Source: Winogradskyella sediminis
Lineage (GTDB): Bacteria; Bacteroidota; Bacteroidia; Flavobacteriales; Flavobacteriaceae
Length of the DNA: 64,000 bases
NCBI RefSeq assembly: GCF_003387355.1
Contig: NZ_QUNH01000001.1
Location: 816,023 to 880,022 of the forward strand
Reading direction: 5' to 3'
Shown: piece after piece, positions 9,530 to 19,482 of the stretch
Layout of the letters: each line of letters starts with the position of its first letter
Position numbering within the stretch: position 1 is the stretch's first letter
Notes under the pieces: model-generated
Database searches by the model: none
Seen by the model: only the letters and a program-made list of their open reading frames with translations
Told to the model about the DNA's origin: nothing
Program-made: the position numbers and the translations under genes

Positions 9530-9975
9530 CTGTAAAAGAAGCCTTATATCAGTCTTGTTCCGCATTTTTAGAAAACCGCTTGATAACGGTAAGAAATACC
9601 ATTTTGGATATTCAGACATCATTACAATCCGAAACTAAAAGCAGTGCGGGAGATAAGCATGAAACAGGTAGAGCTATGTTACAATTAGAACGTGAAAAAG
9701 CAGGTTGTCAATTGGCAGAAATAGAAAAGCAACAACATGTTCTTCAGAAAATTGATATCGGAACAAAATCTAGTAAAGTAGGTCTTGGTAGTGTCGTTAA
9801 AACCACACAATTTAATTATTTTATTGCCGTTAGTGCTGGTGAATTTACAATCAATAACACGTCTTATTTTGCGATTTCTTCTGCTACACCAATAGCACAA
9901 CTATTGTTGTCTAAACAAATTGGAGATGAGGTTGTATTCAGAACTCAAAAATTTAAAATCATTGAAATTATATAA
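9526..9975 (+). CDS. GreA/GreB C-terminal-like protein
   Basis: 149-residue cytoplasmic protein of a Bacteroidota family. It has an N-terminal helical region (SSAGDKHETGRAMLQLEREKAG and following heptads, about 33-75) and a C-terminal beta domain resembling the FKBP-like domain of Gre factors, in which residues 88-149 would contact RNA polymerase. It lacks the long GreA coiled coil with its paired acidic tip. Similar proteins are often mislabelled as 3-oxoacyl-ACP synthase, for which there is no active site here. It overlaps mtgA by 4 bases and ends the operon. The role in transcription is inferred from fold resemblance only. Confidence 0.65.
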   Translation: MTVKEALYQSCSAFLENRLITVRNTILDIQTSLQSETKSSAGDKHETGRAMLQLEREKAGCQLAEIEKQQHVLQKIDIGTKSSKVGLGSVVKTTQFNYFIAVSAGEFTINNTSYFAISSATPIAQLLLSKQIGDEVVFRTQKFKIIEII

Positions 9976-9978
9976 TAA

Positions 9979-10011
9979 AAAATCTGAACCCTTAGTGGAT
10001 TCAGATTTTCT
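9979..10011. terminator. Hairpin between convergent GreA-like and sod genes
   Basis: AATCTGAA ... TTCAGATT stem (extended by an inner CC/GG pair) with A-run on the left and TTTT on the right, so it could end transcription from both sides of this convergent junction. Confidence 0.65.
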
Positions 10012-10037
10012 TCATCTATAAATAACGTTGTTATTTA

Positions 10038-10646
10038 TTATTTTGCTTCAGCATAACGTCGCTCAACTTCGTTCCAATTAATAACGTTAAAGAACGCTTC
10101 TATATAGTCTGGTCTTCTGTTTTGGTAGTTTAAGTAATAGGCATGTTCCCAAACATCTAATCCTAAAATTGGCGTACCTTCACATGTTACACCTGGCATT
10201 AATGGATTATCTTGATTTGGAGTAGAGCATACTTCAACTTTACCACCTTCGTGAACGCACAACCAAGCCCAACCAGAACCAAATTGCGTTGCAGCAGCTT
10301 TAGAAAATTCATCTTTAAAAGCTTCAAACGAACCAAATTCAGCTTCAATGGCATCTTTTAAATCTCCAGACAAACGACCTCTTCCTTCAGGATTCATAAC
10401 ATCCCAAAATAATGAGTGATTGTAAAACCCACCACCATTATTTCTCACGGCTTTATTATCCATATCTAAGTTGATTAGAATATTCTCAATCGTTTTTCCT
10501 TCTAAATCGGTTCCTTCAATAGCTGCATTTAATTTATTAGTGTAGCCTTGGTGATGTTTAGTATGATGAATCTCCATAGTACGAGCATCAATATTTGGTT
10601 CTAAAGCATCATAAGCATATTTTAATTTCGGTAATTCGAAAGCCAT
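10038..10646 (-). CDS. sod: Superoxide dismutase (Fe/Mn family)
   Basis: 202-residue cytoplasmic superoxide dismutase. The four metal ligands are recognisable: His27 in [12 protein letters not shown], His in FYNHSLFW, and Asp and His in [24 protein letters not shown] and the C-terminal [10 protein letters not shown] are standard for the family. I do not assign iron or manganese, because the deciding second-shell residues cannot be read with certainty by eye. No signal peptide. A TAnnTTTG box lies upstream. The gene stands alone, convergent with the GreA-like gene and divergent from the AddA-like gene. Confidence 0.96.
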   Translation of the reverse strand: MAFELPKLKYAYDALEPNIDARTMEIHHTKHHQGYTNKLNAAIEGTDLEGKTIENILINLDMDNKAVRNNGGGFYNHSLFWDVMNPEGRGRLSGDLKDAIEAEFGSFEAFKDEFSKAAATQFGSGWAWLCVHEGGKVEVCSTPNQDNPLMPGVTCEGTPILGLDVWEHAYYLNYQNRRPDYIEAFFNVINWNEVERRYAEAK

Positions 10647-10685
10647 AATAGTATTGTTTTAGTTAATTTAAAAATTGTCTTAACC

Positions 10686-10693
10686 CAAATTTA
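10686..10693 (-). promoter_or_regulatory. TAnnTTTG -7 box for sod
   Basis: On the minus strand the bases read TAAATTTG, an exact -7 match 39 bases before the sod ATG. No TTG is found at the -33 spacing. Confidence 0.45.
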
Positions 10694-10760
10694 CAATATT
10701 GTGGGTGATTTTCTCTTAATAAATTATTAAGATTCCCTATTTTGGTATAAAAATTATCTT

Positions 10761-13700
10761 TTGCAAAACTCAGCTTTCAAAATATACAACGCTTCTGCCG
10801 GTAGTGGAAAAACATTTACACTGGCTAAAGCTTATCTGAAAATATTAATTCAATCTAAAAGCTTAGATCAATTTAAGTCTATTTTGGCAATTACATTTAC
10901 TAATAAAGCTGTAGGTGAAATGAAAGAGCGGATTATAAATATGCTTACATCGTTTTCTGCAGACCAAAGCTTAGTGAAGCCACATCCTATGTTTATTGCT
11001 ATTTGTGACGAATTACAAATAGCACCAGAGTCGCTTCATGAGAAGTCTAAGCACATTTTAAAACATATTATACACAATTACGGTGCATTTGATATTTCTA
11101 CTATAGATGGTTTTACACATCGTGTAATTAGAACTTTTGCTCACGATTTAAAATTACCGCTAAATTTTGAAGTAGAATTAGACCAAGAACGACTTTTAAA
11201 TGAAGCTGTGGATAGTTTAATTGCCAAGGCCGGAAGTGATAAAATCTTAACAAAAGTCCTAGTGGATTTTGCAATAGAAAAAGCTGATGATGACAAAAGC
11301 TGGGACATTAGTTATGATTTTAACAAGATCTCCAAATTGCTAGTGAATGAAAATGATGTTTTTGCTATTGGGACTTTAAAAGAAAAAACACTTGATGATT
11401 TTAGAGTTTTAAAACAACAGCTATCTCAAGAGATTGTTAAACTCGAAGAGAAAATTGTGAGTACCGCCCAGACGGCTTTAACTTTAATAGCAGAATCGGG
11501 ATTAGAGTTTAATGATTTTAATAGGAGCTCTCTACCAAAACATTTTGAGAAATTGAGTACAGGTCAATTCTCTGTAGGTTTTGATGCAGCTTGGCAAAAC
11601 GATTTAATAGAAGGTAAAACATTGTACCCAAAGCGTGTGGATGATAGTGTCGCTTCGACTATAGAAAATATTCAATCTCAATTGGCCTCGTGTTTTGAGG
11701 AATCTAAAGCAGCAATATTTGCTATTAAATTAAAAAAAGGGTTGTATAGAAATGTAACTCCATTATCCGTTTTAAACGCTATTAAAAATGAGTTAGAGGT
11801 CCTAAAAGCGGATCAGAATAAAATGTTGATTTCAGAATTTAATACCATAATTAGTAATGAAATTAAAAATCAGCCTACACCCTTTATCTATGAGCGTTTG
11901 GGAGAAAAGTTTAAACACTATTTTATAGACGAATTTCAGGATACTTCTAACATGCAATGGGAAAATTTAGTGCCTTTATTAGAGAATGCTCTTTCGACGG
12001 CTAATGGTTCTGCTATGTTGGTAGGAGATGCAAAACAAGCTATTTACCGTTGGAGAGGAGGAGAAGCAGAACAGTTTATAAAGCTGTATAATAAGATAGA
12101 TAATCCTTTTCAGCTGGGAGCTGAAGTTTTGGCTTTAGATACCAATTACAGAAGTGCTAAAGCGGTTATTGATTTTAATAACTCATTTTTTAAGTTTTTA
12201 AGTACTACAGCCTTTAGTGAAACGGCGTATGCAAATCTCTATGAGATGGCAAAGCAAAAAACACATAGTGAGTCAGAGGGTTATGTAAATCTTAATTTTT
12301 TAGATCCTCAGAAAGATGATGATGTGCATGAAATGTATGCGAATAGAGTGCTTCAAACCATACAAGAATGTCAGGCCAATGGCTTTCCTTTAGATGATAT
12401 CTGTGTGTTAGTTAGAAAACGAAAAGAAGGTGTTACTATTGCTAATTATCTCAATGAACATGGTATTAAAATAACCTCTTCCGAGACCTTGCTTTTAAAA
12501 AATTCGGATAAGGTTATTTTTATCAATTCGTTCTTAAAGTTACTTATTCAGCCCAATAATGACACGCTAAAAGTTGAAGTGTTATCCTATCTAGCAGAAC
12601 AACTTCAAACGGAAGATAAACATCTGTTTTATATTACATATCTGAAAAATAATTTAGATGAAATGTTTTCAGAATTAAAAAAACTAGACATCTTCATCGA
12701 TAAAAATCAATGCCTCCAACTACCACTATATGAGTTGGTAGAGCATATAGTGAGGTTGTTTAATCTTAATGAAACGTCTGATGCCTATTTACAATTTTAT
12801 TTAGATGTCGTTTTAGAATTTACGCAAAAACAGAATGCGGATGTTGCGGCATTTGTAAATTATTTTGAAAAGAAAGCAGATAATTTAAGCGTAGTGACAC
12901 CTGAAAACATGAATGCTGTTCAGATTATGACGATTCATAAATCTAAAGGACTAGAGTTTCCTGTAGTTATATTTCCATATGCAGATCTTAATATTTACAG
13001 AGAATTAGAGCCTAAAGTTTGGTTTCCTGTTAAAGCGGAAGAATATAACGCTTTTGGGACTTTGCTACTTAATTATAATAAAGATGTAGCACACTTTGGA
13101 GAAACAGGATCACTACTTTACAATACACACCAGTCGCAATTAGAGTTAGATAATATTAACTTGCTTTACGTGGTATTAACTAGAGCGGTAGAGCAGTTGT
13201 ATATTATTTCAAAAAAGGATATAAGCTCTAAAGGTATTGTAAATAATAATACATATGCCGGTATGTTTATTAACTTCTTACAGCAACAAAATAAATGGGT
13301 TGAAGGCGAATTGAATTATAGTTTTGGAATATTAAAAGCAAACCAAAACCGAGTGGAAAAGGACATAACGACTAAACCATTAAAATTAATTTCTGTTCCT
13401 AAAGAAGCTCATAACTTAAATATTGTTACCAAATCTGGTTTGCTTTGGGATACACAGCAAGAAGTAGCTATTGAAAGGGGTAATCTAGTACATTTGGTAT
13501 TATCTAAAGTTAAAACTAGTGATGATATAGAATTTGCATTTAATGATTTGCTGATTTCAGGAGATATAACTGAATCGGCTTTGTATACACTTAAATCTTT
13601 AGTTGAGGACGTTGTAGAGCATCCAAAATTAAAACCGTATTATGCTAATGGTTTTAAGGTTTATAATGAACGCGATATTATTACCAATTCTGGGCAGCTT

Positions 13701-13892
13701 TTAAGACCAGATAGACTTAATATCAACTCTAAGAATGAAGTCGTTATAATCGATTACAAAACAGGCGATGTGGCAGCGTCTCATAGAACTCAATTGAAGG
13801 CTTATGAAGCTGTATTAAATAATATGAATTTGAAAGTAATAGGTAAATTACTCGTTTATATAAATGATACAATCGAAGTTCTTGAAGTCTAA
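10761..13892 (+). CDS. addA: AddA-like UvrD/REP helicase with C-terminal nuclease domain
   Basis: 1043-residue large subunit of an AddAB/RexAB-type helicase-nuclease that processes DNA double-strand ends for RecA. Walker A is ASAGSGKTFT (residues about 11-20); Walker B is IDEFQDTSNMQW; then GDAKQAIYRWRGGE, MTIHKSKGLEFPVVIFP and YVVLTRAVEQLY follow as helicase motifs IV-VI. The RecB-family nuclease motif is at the end (RPDRLNI ... VVIIDYKTGD ... LKAYE). The only start giving the full Walker A region is a TTG at 10761; no in-frame ATG lies between it and the upstream stop. The partner subunit is at 16723, with kbl and ompA between. Confidence 0.9.
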   Translation: MQNSAFKIYNASAGSGKTFTLAKAYLKILIQSKSLDQFKSILAITFTNKAVGEMKERIINMLTSFSADQSLVKPHPMFIAICDELQIAPESLHEKSKHILKHIIHNYGAFDISTIDGFTHRVIRTFAHDLKLPLNFEVELDQERLLNEAVDSLIAKAGSDKILTKVLVDFAIEKADDDKSWDISYDFNKISKLLVNENDVFAIGTLKEKTLDDFRVLKQQLSQEIVKLEEKIVSTAQTALTLIAESGLEFNDFNRSSLPKHFEKLSTGQFSVGFDAAWQNDLIEGKTLYPKRVDDSVASTIENIQSQLASCFEESKAAIFAIKLKKGLYRNVTPLSVLNAIKNELEVLKADQNKMLISEFNTIISNEIKNQPTPFIYERLGEKFKHYFIDEFQDTSNMQWENLVPLLENALSTANGSAMLVGDAKQAIYRWRGGEAEQFIKLYNKIDNPFQLGAEVLALDTNYRSAKAVIDFNNSFFKFLSTTAFSETAYANLYEMAKQKTHSESEGYVNLNFLDPQKDDDVHEMYANRVLQTIQECQANGFPLDDICVLVRKRKEGVTIANYLNEHGIKITSSETLLLKNSDKVIFINSFLKLLIQPNNDTLKVEVLSYLAEQLQTEDKHLFYITYLKNNLDEMFSELKKLDIFIDKNQCLQLPLYELVEHIVRLFNLNETSDAYLQFYLDVVLEFTQKQNADVAAFVNYFEKKADNLSVVTPENMNAVQIMTIHKSKGLEFPVVIFPYADLNIYRELEPKVWFPVKAEEYNAFGTLLLNYNKDVAHFGETGSLLYNTHQSQLELDNINLLYVVLTRAVEQLYIISKKDISSKGIVNNNTYAGMFINFLQQQNKWVEGELNYSFGILKANQNRVEKDITTKPLKLISVPKEAHNLNIVTKSGLLWDTQQEVAIERGNLVHLVLSKVKTSDDIEFAFNDLLISGDITESALYTLKSLVEDVVEHPKLKPYYANGFKVYNERDIITNSGQLLRPDRLNINSKNEVVIIDYKTGDVAASHRTQLKAYEAVLNNMNLKVIGKLLVYINDTIEVLEV

Positions 13893-13910
13893 TTTTTCAT
13901 AGTATCTTTG
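13882..13910 (+). promoter_or_regulatory. Bacteroidota-type promoter for kbl
   Basis: TTG at 13882-13884, an 18-base spacer, then TATCTTTG at 13903-13910, matching TTG-N17-23-TAnnTTTG. The kbl ATG is 25 bases after the box. The -33 element lies inside the end of the AddA-like coding region. Confidence 0.7.
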
Positions 13911-13935
13911 TTTAACTTTTTAAAAACAAAGTCGT

Positions 13936-15129
13936 ATGTACGGAGATATAAAAACACATTTACAACAAGAAATAGAATCTATAAAAGAGGCTGGTCTTTT
14001 TAAAGAAGAGCGCATTATTACATCACCACAAGGTGCTGAAATAACTCTAAATACAGGACAAAAAGTTCTAAATTTTTGTGCTAATAATTACTTAGGTTTA
14101 TCATCACACCCAGAGGTTGTGCAAGCAGCCAAAGACACAATGGATACGCATGGTTTTGGTATGTCTTCAGTACGTTTTATCTGTGGAACACAAGATATTC
14201 ATAAAGAATTAGAACAGAAAATTGCAGATTTCTATGGTACTGAAGATACCATATTATATGCCGCAGCATTTGATGCTAATGGAGGGGTTTTTGAACCTTT
14301 ACTTACCAAAGAAGATGCTATTATTTCAGATTCACTAAATCATGCATCAATTATTGATGGAGTGAGACTATGTAAAGCGGCAAGATATCGTTATCAAAAT
14401 AATGATATGGCGGATTTAGAAACACAATTAATTGAGGCTAATGCTAAGGGTGCGCGTTTTAAAATTATCGTAACCGATGGAGTGTTTTCTATGGATGGTT
14501 TAGTAGCGCCATTAGATAAAATTTGTGATTTAGCGGATAAGTATGATGCTATGGTTATGATTGATGAGTGCCATGCCACTGGGTTTATTGGTGAAACAGG
14601 AATAGGTACTCTTGAAGAGAAAGGAGTATTAGGTAGAATAGATATTATTACAGGAACTTTAGGGAAAGCTTTAGGAGGAGCCATGGGAGGCTATACCACG
14701 GCGAAAAAAGAAATTGTAGAGTTGTTACGTCAACGTTCTAGACCCTATTTGTTCTCAAACTCTTTAGCACCTGCTATTGTGGGTGCCTCTATTAAAGTGT
14801 TTGATATGCTTAAAAACGATACCACACTGCGAGATAAAGTAGCATGGAATACGCAATATTTTAAACAAGGTATGAAGGATGCTGGCTTTGATATTGTGGA
14901 TGGTGATTCTGCTATAGTCCCTGTGATGCTTTATGACGCTAAACTGTCTCAAAACATGGCTAATAGGTTGCTACATGAAGGTGTTTACGTGATTGGATTC
15001 TTTTTTCCAGTAGTTCCAAGGGATAAAGCTCGAATTAGAGTGCAACTCTCTGCGGCTCACGATAAAAGCCAACTCGACAAAGCTATTGCAGCATTTACTA
15101 AAGTTGGAAAGGAACTAAATGTTATCTGA
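13936..15129 (+). CDS. kbl: Glycine C-acetyltransferase (2-amino-3-ketobutyrate CoA ligase)
   Basis: 397-residue PLP enzyme of the alpha-oxoamine synthase family, cleaving 2-amino-3-ketobutyrate with CoA into glycine and acetyl-CoA in threonine breakdown. The PLP lysine is in [13 protein letters not shown]; the cofactor-binding [10 protein letters not shown] and the [13 protein letters not shown] and [13 protein letters not shown] segments are all present. Close relatives in the family include serine palmitoyltransferase and BioF, but length and wording ([26 protein letters not shown]) fit Kbl best. No threonine dehydrogenase gene is adjacent. It has its own promoter. Confidence 0.92.
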   Translation: MYGDIKTHLQQEIESIKEAGLFKEERIITSPQGAEITLNTGQKVLNFCANNYLGLSSHPEVVQAAKDTMDTHGFGMSSVRFICGTQDIHKELEQKIADFYGTEDTILYAAAFDANGGVFEPLLTKEDAIISDSLNHASIIDGVRLCKAARYRYQNNDMADLETQLIEANAKGARFKIIVTDGVFSMDGLVAPLDKICDLADKYDAMVMIDECHATGFIGETGIGTLEEKGVLGRIDIITGTLGKALGGAMGGYTTAKKEIVELLRQRSRPYLFSNSLAPAIVGASIKVFDMLKNDTTLRDKVAWNTQYFKQGMKDAGFDIVDGDSAIVPVMLYDAKLSQNMANRLLHEGVYVIGFFFPVVPRDKARIRVQLSAAHDKSQLDKAIAAFTKVGKELNVI

Positions 15130-15197
15130 AATGGACATAAAATTAACTCAAACGCTCTATTTTAGGGCATTTTTGCAATATTTTTATATATTTGTCT

Positions 15198-15227
15198 TTG
15201 TTTATACAGTATAACAACTTATTTTTG
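15198..15227 (+). promoter_or_regulatory. Bacteroidota-type promoter for ompA
   Basis: TTG at 15198-15200, a 19-base spacer and TATTTTTG at 15220-15227, an exact TTG-N19-TAnnTTTG arrangement 36 bases before the ompA ATG. A second exact -7 box, TATATTTG, lies at 15187-15194 and may give an alternative start. Confidence 0.75.
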
Positions 15228-15263
15228 CCAACAATTAACACTTAAAATTAAATTAATTAGAAT

Positions 15264-16661
15264 ATGAAAAATCTTAGCAGATTATTTTTTGTCGCAGTGC
15301 TTATCGCAAGCTTTAGCACATCTAATGCACAAGACAAGAACAATCCATGGGCCATTACTTTTGGAGCCAACGCAGTTGACTTTTACCCAGTAGGAGAAGA
15401 CACACCTCAAGGAGAATATTTTGACGAGTATTTCAATGTATCTGATCATTGGAACATACTTCCTTCAATTTCAACACTATCTGTATCAAGGTATTTGAGT
15501 GATGGTTTTACATTTACTGCAAAAGGGTCTATCAACAGAATAGATAAATTTGGTTCTAACTTTGATCCAATTACTGGAGAAGAATCAACTAATAATGTTG
15601 ATGATTTAACATATTACGGTTTAGACGGTAGAGTTTCTTATAGCTTTATGGATATCATTAATTCTAAAACAATTGACCCTTATTTAGGTGTTGGTGGTGG
15701 TTACACTTGGGTTGATGACATCGGAGCTGGAACTGTAAACGGAACTTTAGGATTTAAAGTTTGGTTTTCTGAAAAATTAGGTTTAGATGTTCAATCTACT
15801 TATAAGCACGCTTTTGAAGATTATTTACCAACTCATTTCCAACATTCAGTAGGTCTTACTTTTAAGTTTGGTGGTACTGATACTGATGGTGATGGTGTTT
15901 ATGACCAAGACGATGCTTGTCCAGAAGAAGCTGGATTAGAGATCTTCAATGGTTGTCCTGATTCTGATAACGATGGTATTCAAGATTCTAAAGATGATTG
16001 TCCTAATACTGCTGGTTTAGCTGAGTTTAACGGTTGTCCTGATTCTGATGGTGACGGTGTAATGGATAAAGATGATAAATGTCCAGACGTTGCTGGTTTA
16101 AAAACTTTAGCTGGTTGTCCAGATGCTGATGGTGATGGTGTTTCTGATGCTGATGATAACTGTCCTAACGAAGCAGGTCCTGCTGCAAATAGTGGATGTC
16201 CTTGGCCAGATACTGACGGTGACGGTGTGTTAGACAAAGATGATAAATGTCCTAACGAAGCTGGTACAGTAGCAAACAACGGTTGTCCTGAAGTTAAGCC
16301 AACTGAAGAAGTAATGGATACTTTAAATGAGTACTCTAGATCTATCTTATTTAACTCTGGTAAAGCAACTTTCCAAAAGCAAACTGACCAAGTATTACAG
16401 TCAATGGTAGCGATCTTTAAAGAATATCCACAAGCTAACTTCTCTTTAGAAGGTCACACAGATTCTGATGGATCTAAATCAATGAACCAGGCTTTATCTG
16501 AAAGAAGAGCGAATGCAGTTAGAGATTACTTAATCGCTAATGGTATTAGTTCAGAGAGATTAACAGCTGCTGGTTTCGGAGAGTCTAATCCTATCGCTAG
16601 CAACAGAACAAGTGCTGGTAAAAAAGAAAACAGACGTGTAGAGGTGAAGTTGAAAAACTAA
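15264..16661 (+). CDS. OmpA-family outer membrane porin with thrombospondin type-3 repeats
   Basis: 465-residue major outer membrane protein. Signal peptide 1-22 (ends SNAQ). Residues about 25-205 are an eight-strand beta-barrel type domain. Residues about 208-345 hold five calcium-binding thrombospondin type-3 repeats (DTDGDGVYDQDDACPEEAG and similar), each with regular Asp and one Cys pair. Residues about 350-465 are the OmpA peptidoglycan-binding domain (LEGHTDSDGSKSMNQALSERRA ... NRRVEVKL). It ties the outer membrane to the wall. A clean promoter and a strong terminator mark it as monocistronic and probably highly expressed. Confidence 0.95.
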   Translation: MKNLSRLFFVAVLIASFSTSNAQDKNNPWAITFGANAVDFYPVGEDTPQGEYFDEYFNVSDHWNILPSISTLSVSRYLSDGFTFTAKGSINRIDKFGSNFDPITGEESTNNVDDLTYYGLDGRVSYSFMDIINSKTIDPYLGVGGGYTWVDDIGAGTVNGTLGFKVWFSEKLGLDVQSTYKHAFEDYLPTHFQHSVGLTFKFGGTDTDGDGVYDQDDACPEEAGLEIFNGCPDSDNDGIQDSKDDCPNTAGLAEFNGCPDSDGDGVMDKDDKCPDVAGLKTLAGCPDADGDGVSDADDNCPNEAGPAANSGCPWPDTDGDGVLDKDDKCPNEAGTVANNGCPEVKPTEEVMDTLNEYSRSILFNSGKATFQKQTDQVLQSMVAIFKEYPQANFSLEGHTDSDGSKSMNQALSERRANAVRDYLIANGISSERLTAAGFGESNPIASNRTSAGKKENRRVEVKLKN

Positions 16662-16680
16662 TCACATCTAAAATATATAA

Positions 16681-16715
16681 AAAAAACGCTCCGATATTCG
16701 GGGCGTTTTTTATTT
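16681..16715 (+). terminator. Rho-independent terminator after ompA
   Basis: 10-bp stem AACGCTCCGA / TCGGGGCGTT (one T-G wobble) with a 3-base loop, preceded by an A-run and followed by six T. Confidence 0.9.
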
Positions 16716-16722
16716 TTATAAA

Positions 16723-19482
16723 ATGATAAGTTTTATAAAATCTGTACTTATAGATCTTCAGAAAAAAGGCTTAAACCTAGAAGATCTCTATTTTATTTTA
16801 CCCAGTAAACGCGCTGGTGTTTTTCTTAAACATCACCTTTCTACACTAATAGATCATCCAATATTTGCTCCTCACATACTGAGTAGTGAAGAATTTGTTG
16901 AAGAACTTTCTGGTTTACAAAACCTACCTAATACAGATTTAATATTTAGACTGTACGAGACGTATATTTCATTAACAAGTAAAGAAGACCAAGAGTCTTT
17001 TGAATCTTTTTCTACTTGGGCACAAATACTACTGCAAGACTTTAATGAAATAGATCGTTACCTTATACCACAAGATCATATTTTCGATTACCTAAAAGCT
17101 ATAAAAGAGCTTAATCATTGGTCTTTGGAGCCAGAGCAAACAGATCTTATTAAAAACCATTTAAAGTTCTGGAAACACCTTAAAAGCTACTATACGGCCT
17201 TTACTGAAAATTTGTTAACGTCTAAACAAGGCTATCAAGGTTTAATTTATAGAGAAGCCGTGGATAATTTAGAATCTTACATGGAAAACAGTAAAGCTAT
17301 GACACATGTTTTCCTCGGTTTTAATGCTTTAAACACTGCAGAATCTCAGATTATTCAAGGCTTGTTAAAAAATGATTTAGCACATATCTATTGGGATATA
17401 GATAAAGCTTTTATTGATGATAATGTACATGATGCTGGTTGGTTTACAAGACAACACAGATCAAAATGGAATTATTTTAAATCACAATCTTTTAATTGGG
17501 TAACTCAGCACTATACGGAGCCCAAGCAGATAGAGGCTATCGGAATTCCTAAGTTAGTTGGACAAGCAAAATATATTGGGCAACTTTTAGATGAACTAAC
17601 AGAAAAAGATTCCAATGTCTCTAACATTGCCGTGGTTTTAGGAGAAGAGCATTTATTACTACCAGTTTTAAATTCAATCCCTAATCACATCACAAAGTTG
17701 AATGTTACCATGGGTTTACCTTTGCAATTTGTTCCATTAGCTTCTTTTTTTGAAGAATTATTAAGTATCCATAAAACGAATCCGAAACAGTTTTACTATA
17801 AGGATGTTATCTCAATTTTATCTCACCCATCTATTTACCCGCTGTTTGATGCTGAAACCAGTAATGTTTCAGAAGATATTGTAGCATATATTCAAAAAAA
17901 CAATATTGTGTACATGACAGTAGGTGAGCTAAATCAGCTTACAACGTCGCATTCAAAACTTATAGATTTACTCTTCAGTTCCTGGAATGATAATCCTAGA
18001 AAAGCTTTAGAACATTGTTCGGAACTTATTTTGAAAATGAAATGGAATTTTGAAGATGATAAACAAAACCACAGTTTAGAGTTAGAATATTTATATCGTT
18101 TTAATACGTTATTTAACCAACTTTCTCAATTAGAATCAACTTATAAATATTTAAAATCCATTGTAGCATTACAATCAATTTACAGAGAATTATTAAGTTC
18201 TGAAACTTTAGATTTTAAAGGAGAACCTTTAGAAGGTCTTCAAATTATGGGAATGTTAGAATCGCGTGTTCTAGATTTTGAAACCGTTATTATTAGTTCT
18301 GTCAATGAAGGGATTTTGCCCTCGGGAAAAACCAATAATTCTTTTATTCCGTTCGATGTAAAAATTGAAAATCATCTACCGACATTCAAGGAGAAGGATG
18401 CTGTTTATACCTACCACTTTTATAGACTTTTACAACGTGCAAAAAACGTGTATATCTTGTATAATACAGAAATTGATGCTCTAAAAGGTGGTGAGAAAAG
18501 TCGTTTTTTAACACAGTTAGAAGTCGAAGGTATTCATGATATTAAAAGTAGAATTATATCACCCGATGTTCCAATTATAGAACAAAAGTTAACTGAAATA
18601 ATTAAAACACCTTCGGTTATTGAGCAAATAAAAGAATTGTCTGGTAAAGGGTATTCGCCATCGTCCTTAACCAATTACATTAGAAACCCAATAGATTTTT
18701 ATTACGATAAAATATTAGGTATTAAAGAATTCGATGAGGTTGAAGAAAACATCGCCGCGAATACGTTAGGATCCGTGATTCATAATTCGCTTGAAGATTT
18801 TTACAAACCATTAGAGGGTTCCATATTAACTGTAGATCACCTTAAGGATTTCAAAAAATGTACTAAAGCTATGGTGACTAAGCACTTTGAAAACTTATAC
18901 AATAAAGGAGGATTCTCACAAGGAAAAAATCTTATCATTTTTGAAATTGCCCAACGTTATATTTTAAATTTTTTAAACTTAGAAATAGAAAGCCTTAATC
19001 AAGGTCGTGAAATAAAAATTTTATCTATAGAATCAGATGAAAGTATAGACATTGCCATAGACGGATTAGATTTTCCGATTAAACTAAAAGGTAAAGTTGA
19101 TAGAGTTGATATGTTTGATGGTGTGGTACGTGTTATTGATTATAAGTCTGGCAAAGTCGAACAGAATAAGGTTGAAATAGTCGATTGGGAAGATATCACT
19201 ACGGACTACATTAAGTACAGTAAGCCATTTCAGATTTTATGTTACGCTTATATGATGCGACAAAATAACCGTATAAAATTACCGATAGAAGCCGGAATTA
19301 TTTCATTTAAAAATCTAAATGAAGGCTTTCTGAAATTTGGTAAAAAGCCTTCATCGCACTCCAGAAAGAAAGATCACTTAATAACAGATGAAACTTTAGA
19401 TAATTTTGAAATAGAACTCAAGAAACTCATTTCTGAAATTTGTAATTCTAAGCTTAATTTTATTGAAAAAGAACTTGACTGA
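16723..19482 (+). CDS. addB: AddB-like PD-(D/E)XK nuclease subunit
   Basis: 919-residue second subunit of the AddAB-type helicase-nuclease. The N-terminus (YFILPSKRAGVFLKHHL) occupies the place of a helicase Walker A but lacks GKT, so this half is a non-functional helicase scaffold, as in known AddB proteins. The C-terminal nuclease has YSPSSLTNYIRNPIDFYYD, GSVIHNSLEDFY, KVDRVDMFDG and IDYKSGK followed by FQILCYAYMM, a complete D-DYK-Q active site. The four cysteines of the Bacillus AddB iron-sulfur site are not seen. It begins 8 bases after the ompA terminator and overlaps the following hydrolase gene by one base. Confidence 0.87.
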   Translation: MISFIKSVLIDLQKKGLNLEDLYFILPSKRAGVFLKHHLSTLIDHPIFAPHILSSEEFVEELSGLQNLPNTDLIFRLYETYISLTSKEDQESFESFSTWAQILLQDFNEIDRYLIPQDHIFDYLKAIKELNHWSLEPEQTDLIKNHLKFWKHLKSYYTAFTENLLTSKQGYQGLIYREAVDNLESYMENSKAMTHVFLGFNALNTAESQIIQGLLKNDLAHIYWDIDKAFIDDNVHDAGWFTRQHRSKWNYFKSQSFNWVTQHYTEPKQIEAIGIPKLVGQAKYIGQLLDELTEKDSNVSNIAVVLGEEHLLLPVLNSIPNHITKLNVTMGLPLQFVPLASFFEELLSIHKTNPKQFYYKDVISILSHPSIYPLFDAETSNVSEDIVAYIQKNNIVYMTVGELNQLTTSHSKLIDLLFSSWNDNPRKALEHCSELILKMKWNFEDDKQNHSLELEYLYRFNTLFNQLSQLESTYKYLKSIVALQSIYRELLSSETLDFKGEPLEGLQIMGMLESRVLDFETVIISSVNEGILPSGKTNNSFIPFDVKIENHLPTFKEKDAVYTYHFYRLLQRAKNVYILYNTEIDALKGGEKSRFLTQLEVEGIHDIKSRIISPDVPIIEQKLTEIIKTPSVIEQIKELSGKGYSPSSLTNYIRNPIDFYYDKILGIKEFDEVEENIAANTLGSVIHNSLEDFYKPLEGSILTVDHLKDFKKCTKAMVTKHFENLYNKGGFSQGKNLIIFEIAQRYILNFLNLEIESLNQGREIKILSIESDESIDIAIDGLDFPIKLKGKVDRVDMFDGVVRVIDYKSGKVEQNKVEIVDWEDITTDYIKYSKPFQILCYAYMMRQNNRIKLPIEAGIISFKNLNEGFLKFGKKPSSHSRKKDHLITDETLDNFEIELKKLISEICNSKLNFIEKELD

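Noticed and set aside
9526..9975. 3-oxoacyl-ACP synthase
   Set aside because: No Cys-His-His/Asn active site and far too short; the name is a known database artefact.
13936..15129. Serine palmitoyltransferase instead of Kbl
   Set aside because: Bacteroidota make sphingolipids with a similar enzyme, but the N-terminus and overall wording fit glycine C-acetyltransferase more closely.
15980..16279. 99-residue minus-strand frame opposite the OmpA gene
   Set aside because: It is the mirror of the Asp-rich type-3 repeats; its Ser/Pro-rich repetitive reading is a shadow of the real gene.
15890..16290. Possible DNA tandem repeat or CRISPR-like periodicity
   Set aside because: The periodicity is of coding type (thrombospondin type-3 units of uneven length with divergent codons), not a DNA repeat array.
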